Positions 20,053 through 30,330 of a stretch of DNA of 32,961 nt are shown here, piece after piece. Location of the stretch: the NCBI GenBank assembly GCA_026419775.2, contig JAOPGA020001811.1, positions 1-32,961 of the forward strand. Reading direction: 5' to 3'. The translations under genes were made by a program, and so were the position numbers. The stretch is from Acrasis kona. Its lineage: Eukaryota > Heterolobosea > Eutetramitea > Acrasida > Acrasidae. Numbering within the stretch: the stretch's first letter is position 1; each line of letters starts with the position of its first letter. The notes below the pieces were generated by a model. That model worked only from the letters and a program-made list of their open reading frames with translations, did not search any database and was not told the DNA's origin.

Positions 20053-21024
20053 TTAACAACGTCTTGAATGTCTACGTCCGTGTCTACGTCCGTGTCTACG
20101 TCCGTGTCTACGTCCGTGTCTACGTCCGTGTCTGCGTCCGTGTCTGCGTCCGGCGCGTCTGTGACGTCTAGCACCACATCTGCGTCCGTGTTTGCGTGAT
20201 TGTCTTCTTGAACGTCTGCATGAGCTTCTTCTGCCGTGTCTACGTCCGTGTCTGCGACCAGCGCGTCTGTGACGTCTGGCGCCGCGTCTTGCGCAACGTC
20301 TGGCAACACGTCTGTTGTGCCTTCTTGGGCGTCTGCATGAACGGGCGACTCTTCTTGCTCTTCTTGCGACTCTTCTGGCAACGCGTCTGGCAACACGTCT
20401 GACTACCTTGATTAGCTTCCTTAGCTTGCGTGACTTCTTTGATGGCTTGACGGTGTTGTTCTTGCGAGCAACTCTGGCAACAGCTCTTCTGATGGTGGCT
20501 CTCACCTTCTTCAAAGCATCCTTGATGTGTTTGATTTGTTCGGCGCTCAACTTGTTGGACTTGGTAATCTTCTTGATTAAACGTCTAATGTTTCTGCGAA
20601 CAGTCTTCTTGACAGCCTTGTTTTGCTTCTTGGAGAGCTTGTATGTGCGAGCCTTCTTTGGTGATTGCTTCTTGGCAGCTGGCTTCTTGGAGGCGGATGG
20701 CTTCTTGGAGGCTTTGTGTTGCTTCTTTTGTTGTTGCTTCTTTTGGGCCTTCTTCTTTTGTTGTCTCTTCTTTTGTTGTTTCTTTTGTTGTTTCTTGATG
20801 TTCTTTAGGCAGCGCTTGATGGACCTTCTTGTGACGGTACGAACAACTGAGGTGAATACAGTTACCTCCTCGTTTGTGAGGTGGAGCTTGCTGGCGCGGC
20901 GTAGAGTGCGTCTAACAACTTGCTCGGAGACTGTTGATGTTACATCTTGGCTTTCTCCAGAAGCTTGAGCGAAGGCAAGTGTGGCTACAAAAGCAAGCAA
21001 GAGGAAGGCAAGTACAGCTTTCAT
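20053..21024 (-). CDS. Secreted, extremely basic Lys/Arg/His repeat protein
   Basis: Single exon, 323 aa. A clear signal peptide (MKAVLAFLLLAFVATLAFA) opens the protein. Residues about 20-75 are a mixed helical region. Residues 75-125 are a Lys/Gln run (KKQQKKQQKKRQQ), 125-215 a Lys/Arg helix-rich part, and 215-323 are almost only Arg, His, Ala, Gly and a few Cys, ending in tandem GRRH units. The last part is encoded by 12-bp repeats. No catalytic domain is visible. Such charge suggests binding to DNA, polyphosphate or anionic surfaces, or antimicrobial action (inference only). A second frame of the same strand (20046-20396) is open for 116 codons and is strongly acidic (DVDT repeats), so a frame or splice change could swap the tail. 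A TATA-like box lies 41 bp upstream of the start. Confidence 0.7.
   Translation of the reverse strand: MKAVLAFLLLAFVATLAFAQASGESQDVTSTVSEQVVRRTLRRASKLHLTNEEVTVFTSVVRTVTRRSIKRCLKNIKKQQKKQQKKRQQKKKAQKKQQQKKQHKASKKPSASKKPAAKKQSPKKARTYKLSKKQNKAVKKTVRRNIRRLIKKITKSNKLSAEQIKHIKDALKKVRATIRRAVARVARKNNTVKPSKKSRKLRKLIKVVRRVARRVARRVARRARRVARSCRRPRRHNRRVARRCARRGARRHRRAGRRHGRRHGRRSSCRRSRRQSRKHGRRCGARRHRRAGRRHGRRHGRRHGRRHGRRHGRRHGRRHSRRC
20070..20153. repeat. 12-bp tandem repeat, seven units
   Basis: Units TCTACGTCCGTG at 20070, 20082, 20094, 20106 and 20118, then TCTGCGTCCGTG at 20130 and a degenerate unit at 20142. More diverged copies continue to about 20280. Because 12 is a multiple of three, changes in copy number keep the frame and simply lengthen or shorten the GRRH tract on the minus strand. 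Confidence 0.9.
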
Positions 21025-21064
21025 TTTTATTTAATTGTGAGATTGTGGCTTAGTTGTAGATTTA

Positions 21065-21071
21065 ATTTATA
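21065..21071 (-). promoter_or_regulatory. TATA-like box of the cationic protein gene
   Basis: Minus-strand TATAAAT lies about 41 bp upstream of the start codon at 21024, a fitting distance for a short 5' leader. Most other genes here show no such box, so this gene may be highly or inducibly expressed (inference). Confidence 0.45.
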
Positions 21072-21863
21072 GCCAAATGGAGTCCAACGGAACTTCTATA
21101 ATTGTACATCGGACTTTGGAGAAACAACGGTTAACTGTAAACGATCTACGATTCGCAGTTGATGTTGTAAAAAAGATATAATATCCGTAAATTTACTTAT
21201 AAGCATTTTGTACGAGTACCAACGCACTAATTCTTTTCAAAACTAAATGCAGTTTAACTGAACAATGAGTCTGATGCAAAATGTATGCAACGCATATCTA
21301 TGAACAGCACTTTGACCGAATAGGTAGTTATCTTAACGACATATATGACCTCGTACTACATATGCGCTTACTAATTTAATCGTGATATTATTAAACTTTG
21401 TTTATGAACAACAATTAATATAATTTCTCCTAGAAGATTGTTGGATATTGTCAATGATGTTAAGTTGATGATTACAATTATTGCACTTATAAACTAATGG
21501 AATAATTAAAGAAGTAACTAACTACAAATTACATTTATTGTTGTTAATCTAAGAAAGAGATTTCGTTAGTGGGCTCATTTGACACATCATGTTTTGTTAA
21601 CTCCGATATCACGGTATTTTTACCACACGGATCCACACCTGCTAGATAAAATGTGAATCCTTTTGTATCTTTTGAATCCAATCGGCATAGGGATATCGTG
21701 AAAATCACTGATATAGTTTAAGGCCCACGGTTATGCTCTATTATAGCACTGCTATCATTTAACATCCAGATTTAGAACTGCTTCAATCAAAATAATTGTA
21801 AGTAAGGAGATTTTGTTACATCAACTCCAATTCACGGAGGCGGAACAGCATTTCAAAAACAAG
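21072..21863. other. Divergent intergenic region, no gene seen
   Basis: About 790 AT-rich bases between the cationic protein gene and the amino-acid transporter gene. I see no ORF with protein-like features, no tRNA-like structure and no clear repeat. Confidence 0.5.
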
Positions 21864-23424
21864 ATGGTTGTGGACCCTCAAGAAGAACAGCAGAGTATCT
21901 ATTTATTAAACCAAAAGCAAATGGATGACGCTAGAGAGGAAGATCAACACAAGTCAAAGTAAGACAATGACCTCTTTCGCACTCACGCTTTAGTGCGTTT
22001 TCTGCGTTAGTTAACATTTTGAAAACATTTGCGGGAGCAGGCACTTTTGCGCTACCATGGGCAATGAAACAGGCAGGAATCGTAACAGGCATAATTGGAA
22101 TCATATTGGTCGCCATCATGTCCGACTATACAATGCAGGTAAGTAAATGTTAAACGCTAGTGACCTGATCATTTAGTTGCTCGTCAAAGCAAGGAGATAC
22201 ATTCAAAGAGAAGGCGAATTCAATAACGAAGATAATGATTATTGGAAGTACAGAAAAATAAGACAGCCGCTAGAAACACTAGACAACATGACCGCAAATG
22301 AAGTTGTAGTGTACCCCACAAGGCGCCATCCAGACGAAAAAGCCCCTCAATCACAAACCTCCATCTACAAAGACCCAAACGATTACATTTATGATCGCAA
22401 GCACACAATTACCTACGTTGATTTGGCATACGAGGCCATGGGTACAACAGGCTCCGTGCTCACTTACGTTCTGCTTTCGACTTGTAATCTGGGAGTATGT
22501 ACCGTTTATCTCGTATTCATCGCCAAATTATTAAGCTCCATGGTCACCGAGTTGGACATGAGGATCTGGATGTTGCTCGTGATGCCCGTTCTAATCCCCC
22601 TGTCATGGATCCGAACATACAAGTTCATGGCTCCCATCAGCTTCTTTGGATTTTTGAGTTTGTTCGTATCGCTGTTGAGCGTTATCGTTTATGGCTTTGT
22701 GGAGCGCTCACACAACATGAGATGGCCGTGGGAGTTTGGATCTCATTCTTACATTAATCTATCGACCTTACCTTTGTTCTTTGGTATCGCTCTGTTCTTG
22801 TTCAACACTCACACTATGGTGTTACCGATCGAACAGAGCATGAAGAATAGAAGGTGGTATGGAATTACCCTGAGTTTAGGATTTGCCATCATCGTAATTA
22901 TGAATCTTGCATTCGGCATCTTGTGCTTGTCCTTCTTTGGCACTGGCGTGAGCGATGATGTTACAAAGGATCTTCCGGATAAAAGTGCATGGGTGATCAC
23001 CATCAAATCATTGTTGTGTGCAGAGTTGATATTGACCTATGGTGTTGTGTTGATGCCCATCTCTGAATTGGTAATCGACCAAAAGGTTCTAAAGTATGTA
23101 AATAAAGCTCGTTGGAGCGGATGGTTCTTCACATTTTGTGGGTCCGGACTAAGGACGGGTTTGGTCTTCATCACTTTGATTATCGCTGAGATTTTCGGAA
23201 GTAGATTTGCACTTGTTATGAGTTTTATTGGTGGTGTTAGTCCGAATGCACTCGGGTTCATCATGCCTTCTCTCATCTACCTCATACTTATGAGAAGGAA
23301 GTATGGCTATCTCACTTTTATAACGAACTGCTTCATTATAGTCATTGGTTTTGGTGGGATGGCTTGGAACACTTACGAGGTTGTTAATCAGCTGATAGAT
23401 TCGATACACAGCGGAAAGTTTTGA
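21864..23424 (+). CDS. Amino-acid/auxin permease family transporter (AAAP, SLC36/38-like)
   Basis: Model: join 21864..21958, 21994..22138 and 22177..23424, 495 aa. The introns are 35 nt (GTAAGA...TTTAG) and 38 nt (GTAAGT...TTTAG). The first splice restores the family signature in TM1: LVNILKTFAGAGTFALPWAM. About 11 hydrophobic segments follow, including GTTGSVLTYVLLSTCNLGVC, LFFGIALFLFNTHTMVLPIE and GGVSPNALGFIMPSLIYL, all typical of AAAP proton- or sodium-coupled amino-acid transporters. The N-terminal ~40 residues are polar and cytosolic. A long hydrophilic segment between TM2 and TM3 (residues about 90-155) is larger than usual. It acts in the plasma or lysosomal membrane; the substrate cannot be told from sequence. 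Confidence 0.88.
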
Positions 23425-24159
23425 ATTGTTGTGTGTATAAATAATAAACGTTAATTTATTCGTCTTGTTTGTTGCTCCGGAGAAGTGATCTTTCCAAATC
23501 AAGATTGTTCCCGCGGACTTGACACGATCAAAATGTCCAATCAATTGTATCATTCATAAATTGTGTTCAATATTCCAAAACATGATTAATGTAACAGGAA
23601 CACAAGTTAAAAATCAAAAGCCTTTATTAATCGTTTTGCGATCTTACATACAGATCTAATTGACTTGGTTGCGCCAACGGAAGGCAGTGTGTTAAACAAG
23701 CCACGATGAATTTACGTATCTTCTTTGAACTCCAATCAGACTTTATAATTCTTTTAATTAAATGAATGATTTTTGGCTGTTCAAAATATTCCTGGACGGT
23801 CGAAGGGTTTTTGGCCCTTTAAAATAGTTATAGCCGACCAAACATATTTTAGCCAAACAATCAAAGCAATAGTTTAAGATGGTTACTGATGGTCAAGCTC
23901 GCATACTTCTGGCTCATTGTTTTTATACATACGAAATCGTAAAGAGTTATAATATCACATCTACAATTGACAATTCTCGATCCTATGAACACAACAGATA
24001 TTGATTCAAGAAACATTGATTTATTGTGAAATCTTTTTACCAAACTTTTCCAAAAAGAACACTTCTATTCCCTTAATGTGTCCAATTTTAAGATCAAGAC
24101 CATTCTTTAACCCCTTCTGCGAACAATAGAGAAGTCAACTCTATTTTAGTTGATCAAAC
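23425..24159. other. Intergenic region between the transporter and UBA3, no gene seen
   Basis: About 735 bases of AT-rich sequence. AATAAA for the transporter lies near 23440. The short minus frames (23149-23553 and 23861-24043) have no recognisable features and I leave them out. Confidence 0.5.
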
Positions 24160-25577
24160 ATGTCAAGAAACGTTTTAGCACCTGAACAGGAAGCTGTTAG
24201 ATGGGCAGATTTAGATAAGTTATTGTACAGAGAATCACCACTTGCACACCCTGATTTCACACCTGGAGAAGAGACAAAAGAGTTCCTCCAAAAGGATTGC
24301 AAAGTACTTATTATCGGAGCTGGAGGATTAGGTTGCGACTTAGTTAAAAATCTTGCATTATCTGGATTCAAAAACATCCACATTATTGACATGGACACCA
24401 TCGACACCAGCAACCTAAATCGCCAATTCTTGTTCCGTGATAAAGATGTCGGAAAATCAAAGAGCCAAACTGCAGCTGACTTTGTCAATGATCGTGTACC
24501 AGGTGTGGAAGTGACAGCGTAAGTTTATTTCAAGTTTATTTTTATCTAAATCCGTTCAGGCACATGTGCGCCATACAAGAGAAGGATGATGCGTTTTATA
24601 AAAGTTTCAACATTGTCATCTGCGGACTTGATTCCGTAGAGGCACGTCGTTGGATCAACTCTCAACTCATATCCTTATGTGAGCGTGACGAGAGTGGCGA
24701 AGTTGATCTAAGTACAATGATCCCATACATTGACGGAGGTAACACATCATTTTTTCTTTTTCATCAATAACTCATTCAAAAAGGTACGGAAGGATTCAAA
24801 GGACAAGCACGTGTCATTCTACCAAGAATGACCAGCTGCTACGAGTGCACTCTGGATCTGCTACCTCCTCAAGTCACATACCCAATGTGTACTTTAGCTT
24901 CCACACCACGTCTTCCAGAACATTGTATTGAATATGTTTTAGAGAAAACCTGGAGTGAGACATCCAACAAGGAGGACATTGGAGATGATGAGAAGGTTGA
25001 TGGAGACAATCCAGTTCACATTAAATGGATCTTTGCAAAGGCCTCAGAGAGAGCCAACCAGTTCGGAATCAGAGGCGTCACTTACAGATTAACACAAGGT
25101 GTGGTCAAGCACATTATTCCAGCCATCGCTAGTACCAACGCCATCATTGCCTCAGCATGCACCAACGAAGCATTAAAGTTGGCAACGCTCTGCTCATCAA
25201 GCATGGATGATTACATGTTATATAATGGAAATGAAGGAATATACACATACACTTATCGTAACGAAAAGAGAGCGGCATGTCCTGTCTGCGGAACACCACC
25301 ACCCGTTCAAATGACCATCTCACCAGACACGACGGTGGAACAATATAGGGAGTCATTGGCGGAGGATCCAAGATTCTTATTCAAGAATGCAAGTTTGAGG
25401 ATGGCTGGAAAAACAATTTATTTACCTAATGTTAAAATGATTGAGGAGGCAACGAGACCGAACTTGGCAAAGAAAATGTCAGAGTTGGTACCGGACGGTG
25501 CTGAGTTGATTGTAACTGATCACAGAGCTTATAAAGGTATTGCGATATCTGTCAAGATTTCATACAAGAAGGAATAA
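24160..25577 (+). CDS. UBA3: NEDD8-activating enzyme E1 catalytic subunit
   Basis: Model: join 24160..24518, 24560..24738 and 24784..25577, 443 aa (human 463). Introns are 41 and 45 nt. UBA3 with APPBP1/NAE1 adenylates NEDD8 and passes it to UBC12 for cullin neddylation. Motifs: ATP-binding [45 protein letters not shown] (Asp, Asn and Arg of the adenylation site), [13 protein letters not shown], the spliced [16 protein letters not shown], zinc Cys pairs in CYEC and CPVC, and the catalytic Cys in [20 protein letters not shown]. The C-terminal ~90 residues form the ubiquitin-fold domain that docks the E2. Both splices fall inside conserved blocks and restore them exactly. AATAAA overlaps the stop, 25 nt from the stop of the convergent VPS9 gene. 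Confidence 0.95.
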
Positions 25578-25602
25578 AGTATTTTGTTGTGAAATGAATT
25601 TA

Positions 25603-27419
25603 TTATATAATATCATCCAAGTCTGCATCATCCAAGGATAATCCCATCAAGTCATCTAATACAAAACTGTTTTCTTTTTGGTATCCCATGGACGTACTTT
25701 CGAATGCAAAACTGTGTTCTTTTATCACACTCTTCTCATCTACTACGTACTCTTCAACTTTTTCTTCAACTTCGATGGGATCTAAATCCTCTTTGTTCAG
25801 TCCCATTGCATAATTCATGGCCATTTCCAGCGTCACCATCGCATATCCTTCTGCTCCTTTTGAGAATTCTTCATCCATAAAGTATTCAAGTAATTTGAAC
25901 TTGGCGTAAATGTCCTTAATGTTGGATTTTATGAAAACAAACTATAAAAATTGAAAAAAAATCATCAAGTGTCAACAACTTACGATGAAAATTGGTAACA
26001 TGTCGTCCGCACCAATTACTAACTTTTCTCCCTTTATATCAGGATTATCTTTGTAATGTTGCACAACAACGACGCTAATTTGGTCAATGACGCTAGTTAT
26101 TAATTTTAATTTCTCCTCAATGGTGAACAAGGCATCATATTTGTGTAGTTGGTTTACAATGGTTTGGTAACCCAGATCCAATCTGAATAATTTCTTCACA
26201 CCCAACTCTTGACAAGTGACCCCCGAGAATTCAAGCATTTTTTGATTGAGAGAATGATTTTCATTTTGATAAATATTTTTAAATATGGACAACAACCTTG
26301 CATAAACACCAATGGAAAACAAATGTTTCAAAATACAATTATAAACCAACATCTCTGACAAGTCGTCATGATCTGAAAATGATATCCAGTACTTCCCGAA
26401 CAATACTTTCAAAAGTCTTTCTAAAAATGTAAAAATCTCAGTTCGTGCCCTCTGGATGTGCTCTTCGAAATTATCCTCAACGCTTCCGTAGCTCTGATTA
26501 AACTGCCCCACAAATTGAATACAAATGTCATTTAAAGGATGGCGGGAGTCGACAAGTATGCAGTCCATGTGAGTTTGAATGGCGTCAGCAATGGACCTTC
26601 CACTTCGCGCCGAGCATTGTAGTTGCTCCAGCCAATATTTATCCGCGACAATAATGTTCTAAATTGTGATGTTAAGAATGTAACAATTAATTCCCTACTT
26701 GAGACACATCTGTATCGTACTTCAAATACTTGTCAATAAATGTACTCCATTTATCTTGGACCTCCCACTTAAACCTGCGTGAGGAAGATTTAATAGCTAA
26801 AAAAACTTAGTTTGGAAATGAAGAGTGCTTACAATTGTGAAATTCCCTCTCGACCCTACTGTTAATGGCTAGTGCTTTACTTCTTTCGAGATTTTTACGA
26901 TCTGACTCTACTTTGAATTGCATTTGTTCACGCATGCGACGGAGGGCTTCCTCCTCTGCTTTTTTTCTGGCATCTCTCAACGACTTTTGACTGTTTGAGG
27001 TATGTAACTGTGGTTGGACAAGTGGAGGAGTTGATGTTCTGGGTGGTGGTGAAGTGGTGGTTTGTTGGACGGGTGTATTGTTTTGAGTATTAGGCAGTGA
27101 TTTTCTATTTTGAGCAACAATTGTATGTTGTCTGGGTTGGGTACTTGGTAAATGTTGAGGTAGAATTTTACTCAAGTGTTGCACTCTATCAACACAATGT
27201 CTCAGCATCACAACACTACTCTCAACTTCACTATGGGCATTTAATTGAGAGAGTTGCCTTAGCTCCTTCGCCATTGTTTCAACCACGTTCAAGTATTCGA
27301 TGTATGCTTCCTACATATTTTTAACTTGTTAGGCAACGAACACATACCCCTGAGCACCCATTTTCTTCTAGGGTTACTGCTTTCTCAAGCAGCTTCAGGA
27401 CGGTGGACCCTGTTTGCAT
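25603..27419 (-). CDS. VPS9D1: VPS9-domain Rab GEF, VPS9D1-like
   Basis: Model: complement of join 25603..25941, 25984..26658, 26699..26796, 26833..27310 and 27348..27419, 553 aa. The introns are 42, 40, 36 and 37 nt. The N-terminal exon plus the start of exon 2 give KLLEKAVTLEENG and GEAYIEYLNVVETMAKEL, close to the MIT-like N-terminus of VPS9D1 (AYTEYL pattern). Residues about 85-130 are Gln/Thr/Pro-rich, then a charged helix (RDARKKAEEEALRRMREQ). The VPS9 domain spans about residues 300-480 and ends LVIGADDMLPIFI, FVFIKSNIKDIY, EGYAMVTLEMAMNYA, which are the core catalytic helices that open Rab5-type GTPases on endosomes. The final ~60 residues are acidic. AATAAA overlaps the stop. Confidence 0.85.
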
Positions 27420-27929
27420 TGATGGAAATTCGTTACAATGGACGCAAGATTGGTCTCGGTATTAACTCTCCTAACCTCCGAAGTGAAATCCCAAGCAAAC
27501 CACAGCGAAATCTGAACGGAACAAAAAATCGCATGCGCTGGATACAGTGAAAGAGCTATATGTTCTTGCGGCTGTTAAGGTGGATTCCTTTAGTAATAAC
27601 TATCAATACCAAATACATCTACCAAAATCAAGTTCTTTATTCAATAAATTCAACATTTGTGTAATATCTACACATCTTGCTAAACACTCGTTTCCGAACA
27701 TTATTTGACCATTGTCGTTGCGAGGTGGCTCAAAGATAGAAGCACAGACACAAATCATCGTCGTTTGATGGCTTTTTGTCCCTGCATAGGGTTAAATTCT
27801 TGGGAGCAGAGGCATGTTTAATAAGTATTTCCGCGTTCGCCTCATCAAGATATTTTTATGAATGGTATGGGATTGTTTGCCGGGGCAAGTTTTTGTCATT
27901 TTTAGTAATCTTCCTTTACAAACGAACAC
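27420..27929. other. Intergenic flank of the LRR relic, no gene seen
   Basis: About 510 bases. Short open frames exist but none looks like a protein I recognise. It may include the lost 5' part of the decayed LRR gene. Confidence 0.35.
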
Positions 27930-28440
27930 TCAACTTAACGTTGACCTCAAGTACTTTCAGTACACTGTTCGTAAAAATGCAACCGAAGAAGACATTACAA
28001 AAGAAAGTCTTCACCTCGAAGGAATACACTCTTGACATGAATTATCGCAATCAAATCACGGATGCAGCCTTTGTCCATCCCAGGTGAGCACACACTCTCA
28101 ACATGAGTTTTTAGATGCGGCATTTGTTCATCCCAAAGGAATACACAATCTTAAAATCAGAGAATGTTACCGAACTACAGATAGCGCATTCATTCATCTC
28201 AAAGAAAAATACACCCTTGACTCAAGTCGTACTCATCAAATCACAAATGAAGCGTTCGTTAACCTCGAAGGAATACACTCCAAACCTGAGTTATCGCAAT
28301 CAAATCACGGATGAACACACTCCTAACATGTGTTTTTACAATCACATTACAGATGCAGCATTCGTGCATCTCAAGGGAATAAAGTCTCTTAACATGAAAT
28401 ATTGCCATGGAATCACTGGTTCATCTGTTCATATCCAATT
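27930..28440 (+). pseudogene. Decayed leucine-rich-repeat array
   Basis: Plus-strand repeats with a period of about 66-69 nt encode variants of the motif ITDAAFVHLKGI..LNM.Y.N, the Cys-type LRR pattern. Recognisable copies: EEDITKESLHLEGIHS (from about 27979), YTLDMNYRNQITDAAFVH (28024), LDAAFVHPKGIHNLKI (28110), TLDSSRTHQITNEAFVNLEG (28213), NLSYRNQITDEHTPNM (28281) and HITDAAFVHLKGIKSLNM (28340). The copies fall in different reading frames with stops between them, and units are partly deleted, so no intact protein is encoded. The 23 bases at 28042-28064 and 28291-28313 are identical. It is probably a remnant of a larger, repeat-expanded LRR gene. Confidence 0.75.
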
Positions 28441-29052
28441 TCGTTAATCATTTTTTCATTTGTATGGGATGTGTATGTACCATGTAAAATAATAAGAGTT
28501 GATGCTGCAGCTTATTTGTTCTCTATTCTCCCAACTCCTGCAGCTCTTCCAATCGTCCCAACCAAACTATCCACATTGCAGAAAGGTATCCTGAGGCCTT
28601 CATTTTGAGAGATGAATAATTACCAATCTGTTTGAAGAGGCAAAATTAAATTAAAAAGATGCGGAGACAGTCATGTCAAGCGCTGTTTAGATGCATTACC
28701 TTCTGTTGTGTTTGTGGTTATCATAAGCAACTTAACGGGCTCTAACTAAAATGGATTGACATGAATATAATTATTTGATTTTAACATGGCATGTCACAGA
28801 TTCTGGTTACTCAATAACTCCGAGTTCTTTGGTGAAAGTTACCCTAGGGTTCGAAGATTGTGTAAAATGAACTTTGATAGACGAAGTAATGGGAAAAGTA
28901 TTAATTAGTACGTAATAATATATATTTTATTATAAGCGATTGCTATTGTTTTGTGATATTTATTTTTGACGTGTTTTGACAGGTCGAATCAATCCTTTAG
29001 AGGAAAGCCGCAAATTCAAAATACGAAATTAGATTGAAAATAAACATATTGG
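28441..29052. other. Intergenic region, no gene seen
   Basis: About 610 AT-rich bases between the LRR relic and the seven-pass protein. A GGTTCGA box at 28851 recalls a tRNA B box, but no cloverleaf can be formed around it. Confidence 0.4.
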
Positions 29053-30190
29053 ATGAACAGCACATTNGCAAACGTGACACTAAACAACGATACAGTAGTG
29101 AACAACACTCGAATCACATCACTAAATGACTTGAACATGTTGCTATCGCAGTACCCTATACCCGTTGTTGTACTTTGCTCAGTACTTCTTGCAGTGTTTG
29201 TCATCATCGCAATACTCTTGACCATCATCGCAGTCGGTCACAGAGCATATCTACTTCTCGGTTGCTACAAAATACTAGCCTAAAGGTGTCAAAGAAAGCA
29301 GAGTGAGCAGACAACTATGGCTTCATGTTTTGTACTGCTTTATGGTCGTTTATTGCATATATAAGGTTTTTAACTTCGTATTCATAATATATAAGGTATC
29401 GCAGAGAGGCCTCAACATCAGAGATTTCAGTTTCATTGTAGTCGACCTCATGCTATACGACATAACTATAGCCATAATGATTCAAATCTTTCTTGTGGTT
29501 CTGAGTAGTACGTCTTTCACCACCTTTCATAAAGTATGCGTTGTGGTGGCAAGGATTCTGTTAGTACTGAGCGTGTTTATTGGTGTTGCATACACCATAA
29601 TTTGTATTGTGATCTTTAACATCTATACGAGTATGAGTTCATACACATTTAACACCATAATAAGAGGTGTGGCCCTACCCCTATTTGCAATTAATAAAGT
29701 GGGGCTTACATTACTGGTAATTATTACCGGCATAGTTATGTATATGAGCATACGTGAGGGAGGCAAGGGTAATAGCAGAACAAAGTCACTTACGAGAAGA
29801 TTGTTACTTGTTATGGTGCTCACGATATTTGCAGCAATAACAGTCTCTGTTTGTTTGGCCGCGCTACTCTCGATTATGAGTGTTAGCTTCGTATTTATGT
29901 TATTGATAATAATGGGTGTTCCCGACTTTGTAGTGTTCCTGGTAATGACCATCATCTTCTGGCCAACTAGGTTCTCATTAAAAAGATTCAGGAAGAATGC
30001 AATGAGTGAGAATGGCATCGAAACCATAACAAACTCTGATGGAGAGCAGTCAGGACCGGATTTGGAGGGAGACATCTCTGTAGTTGATGAAACAACCCAA
30101 CCCAACATGCCTGCATCAGCAGAAACACCAAAAGAAATAGAAGCGAGTGGCGATGATAGCGCACCTGAGCAAGAAAAACAAACTGTATAA
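29053..30190 (+). CDS. Seven-pass membrane protein, GPCR/TOM1-like topology
   Basis: The N-terminal segment (from ATG 29053, with one unresolved base at 29067) carries four N-glycosylation sequons in 25 residues, then TM1 (VVVLCSVLLAVFVIIAILL). A second frame from about 29282 gives KGVKESRVSRQLWLHVLYCF and six more hydrophobic helices, so the total is seven with an extracellular glycosylated N-terminus. The cytosolic tail is acidic and Ser/Pro-rich. The layout is that of a GPCR or a THH1/TOM1/TOM3 protein. The two frames meet at 29255-29285, where TAA (29281) stops the first. A 1-nt indel at GCC-TAA-AGG, or a non-consensus intron (for example 29261..29285 or 29261..29302), would join them; no GTAAG donor is present. 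If the break is one base, the protein is about 378 aa. Confidence 0.65.
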
Positions 30191-30330
30191 CAAAAACCGA
30201 TTTGTCGGATTGTAACAGTAAATAATGCTTGTCTGGCATGTAACAAATAAACCGAGTAATTAGTGACATTGACAAGTTCTACATCAAAAACAATAATTTA
30301 ACAGCATATTCTTTTTATCTCAATAACAGA

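Noticed and set aside
20315..20968. 217-codon plus-strand frame opposite the cationic protein gene
   Set aside because: Its Cys/Phe/Leu-rich composition is what the complement of Lys/Arg/Gln codons gives, and it lacks a signal or domain. The minus frame has a clean signal peptide and TATA-like box.
28840..28870. GGTTCGA box suggesting a tRNA gene
   Set aside because: No matching A box and no acceptor, anticodon or T stems can be drawn around it.
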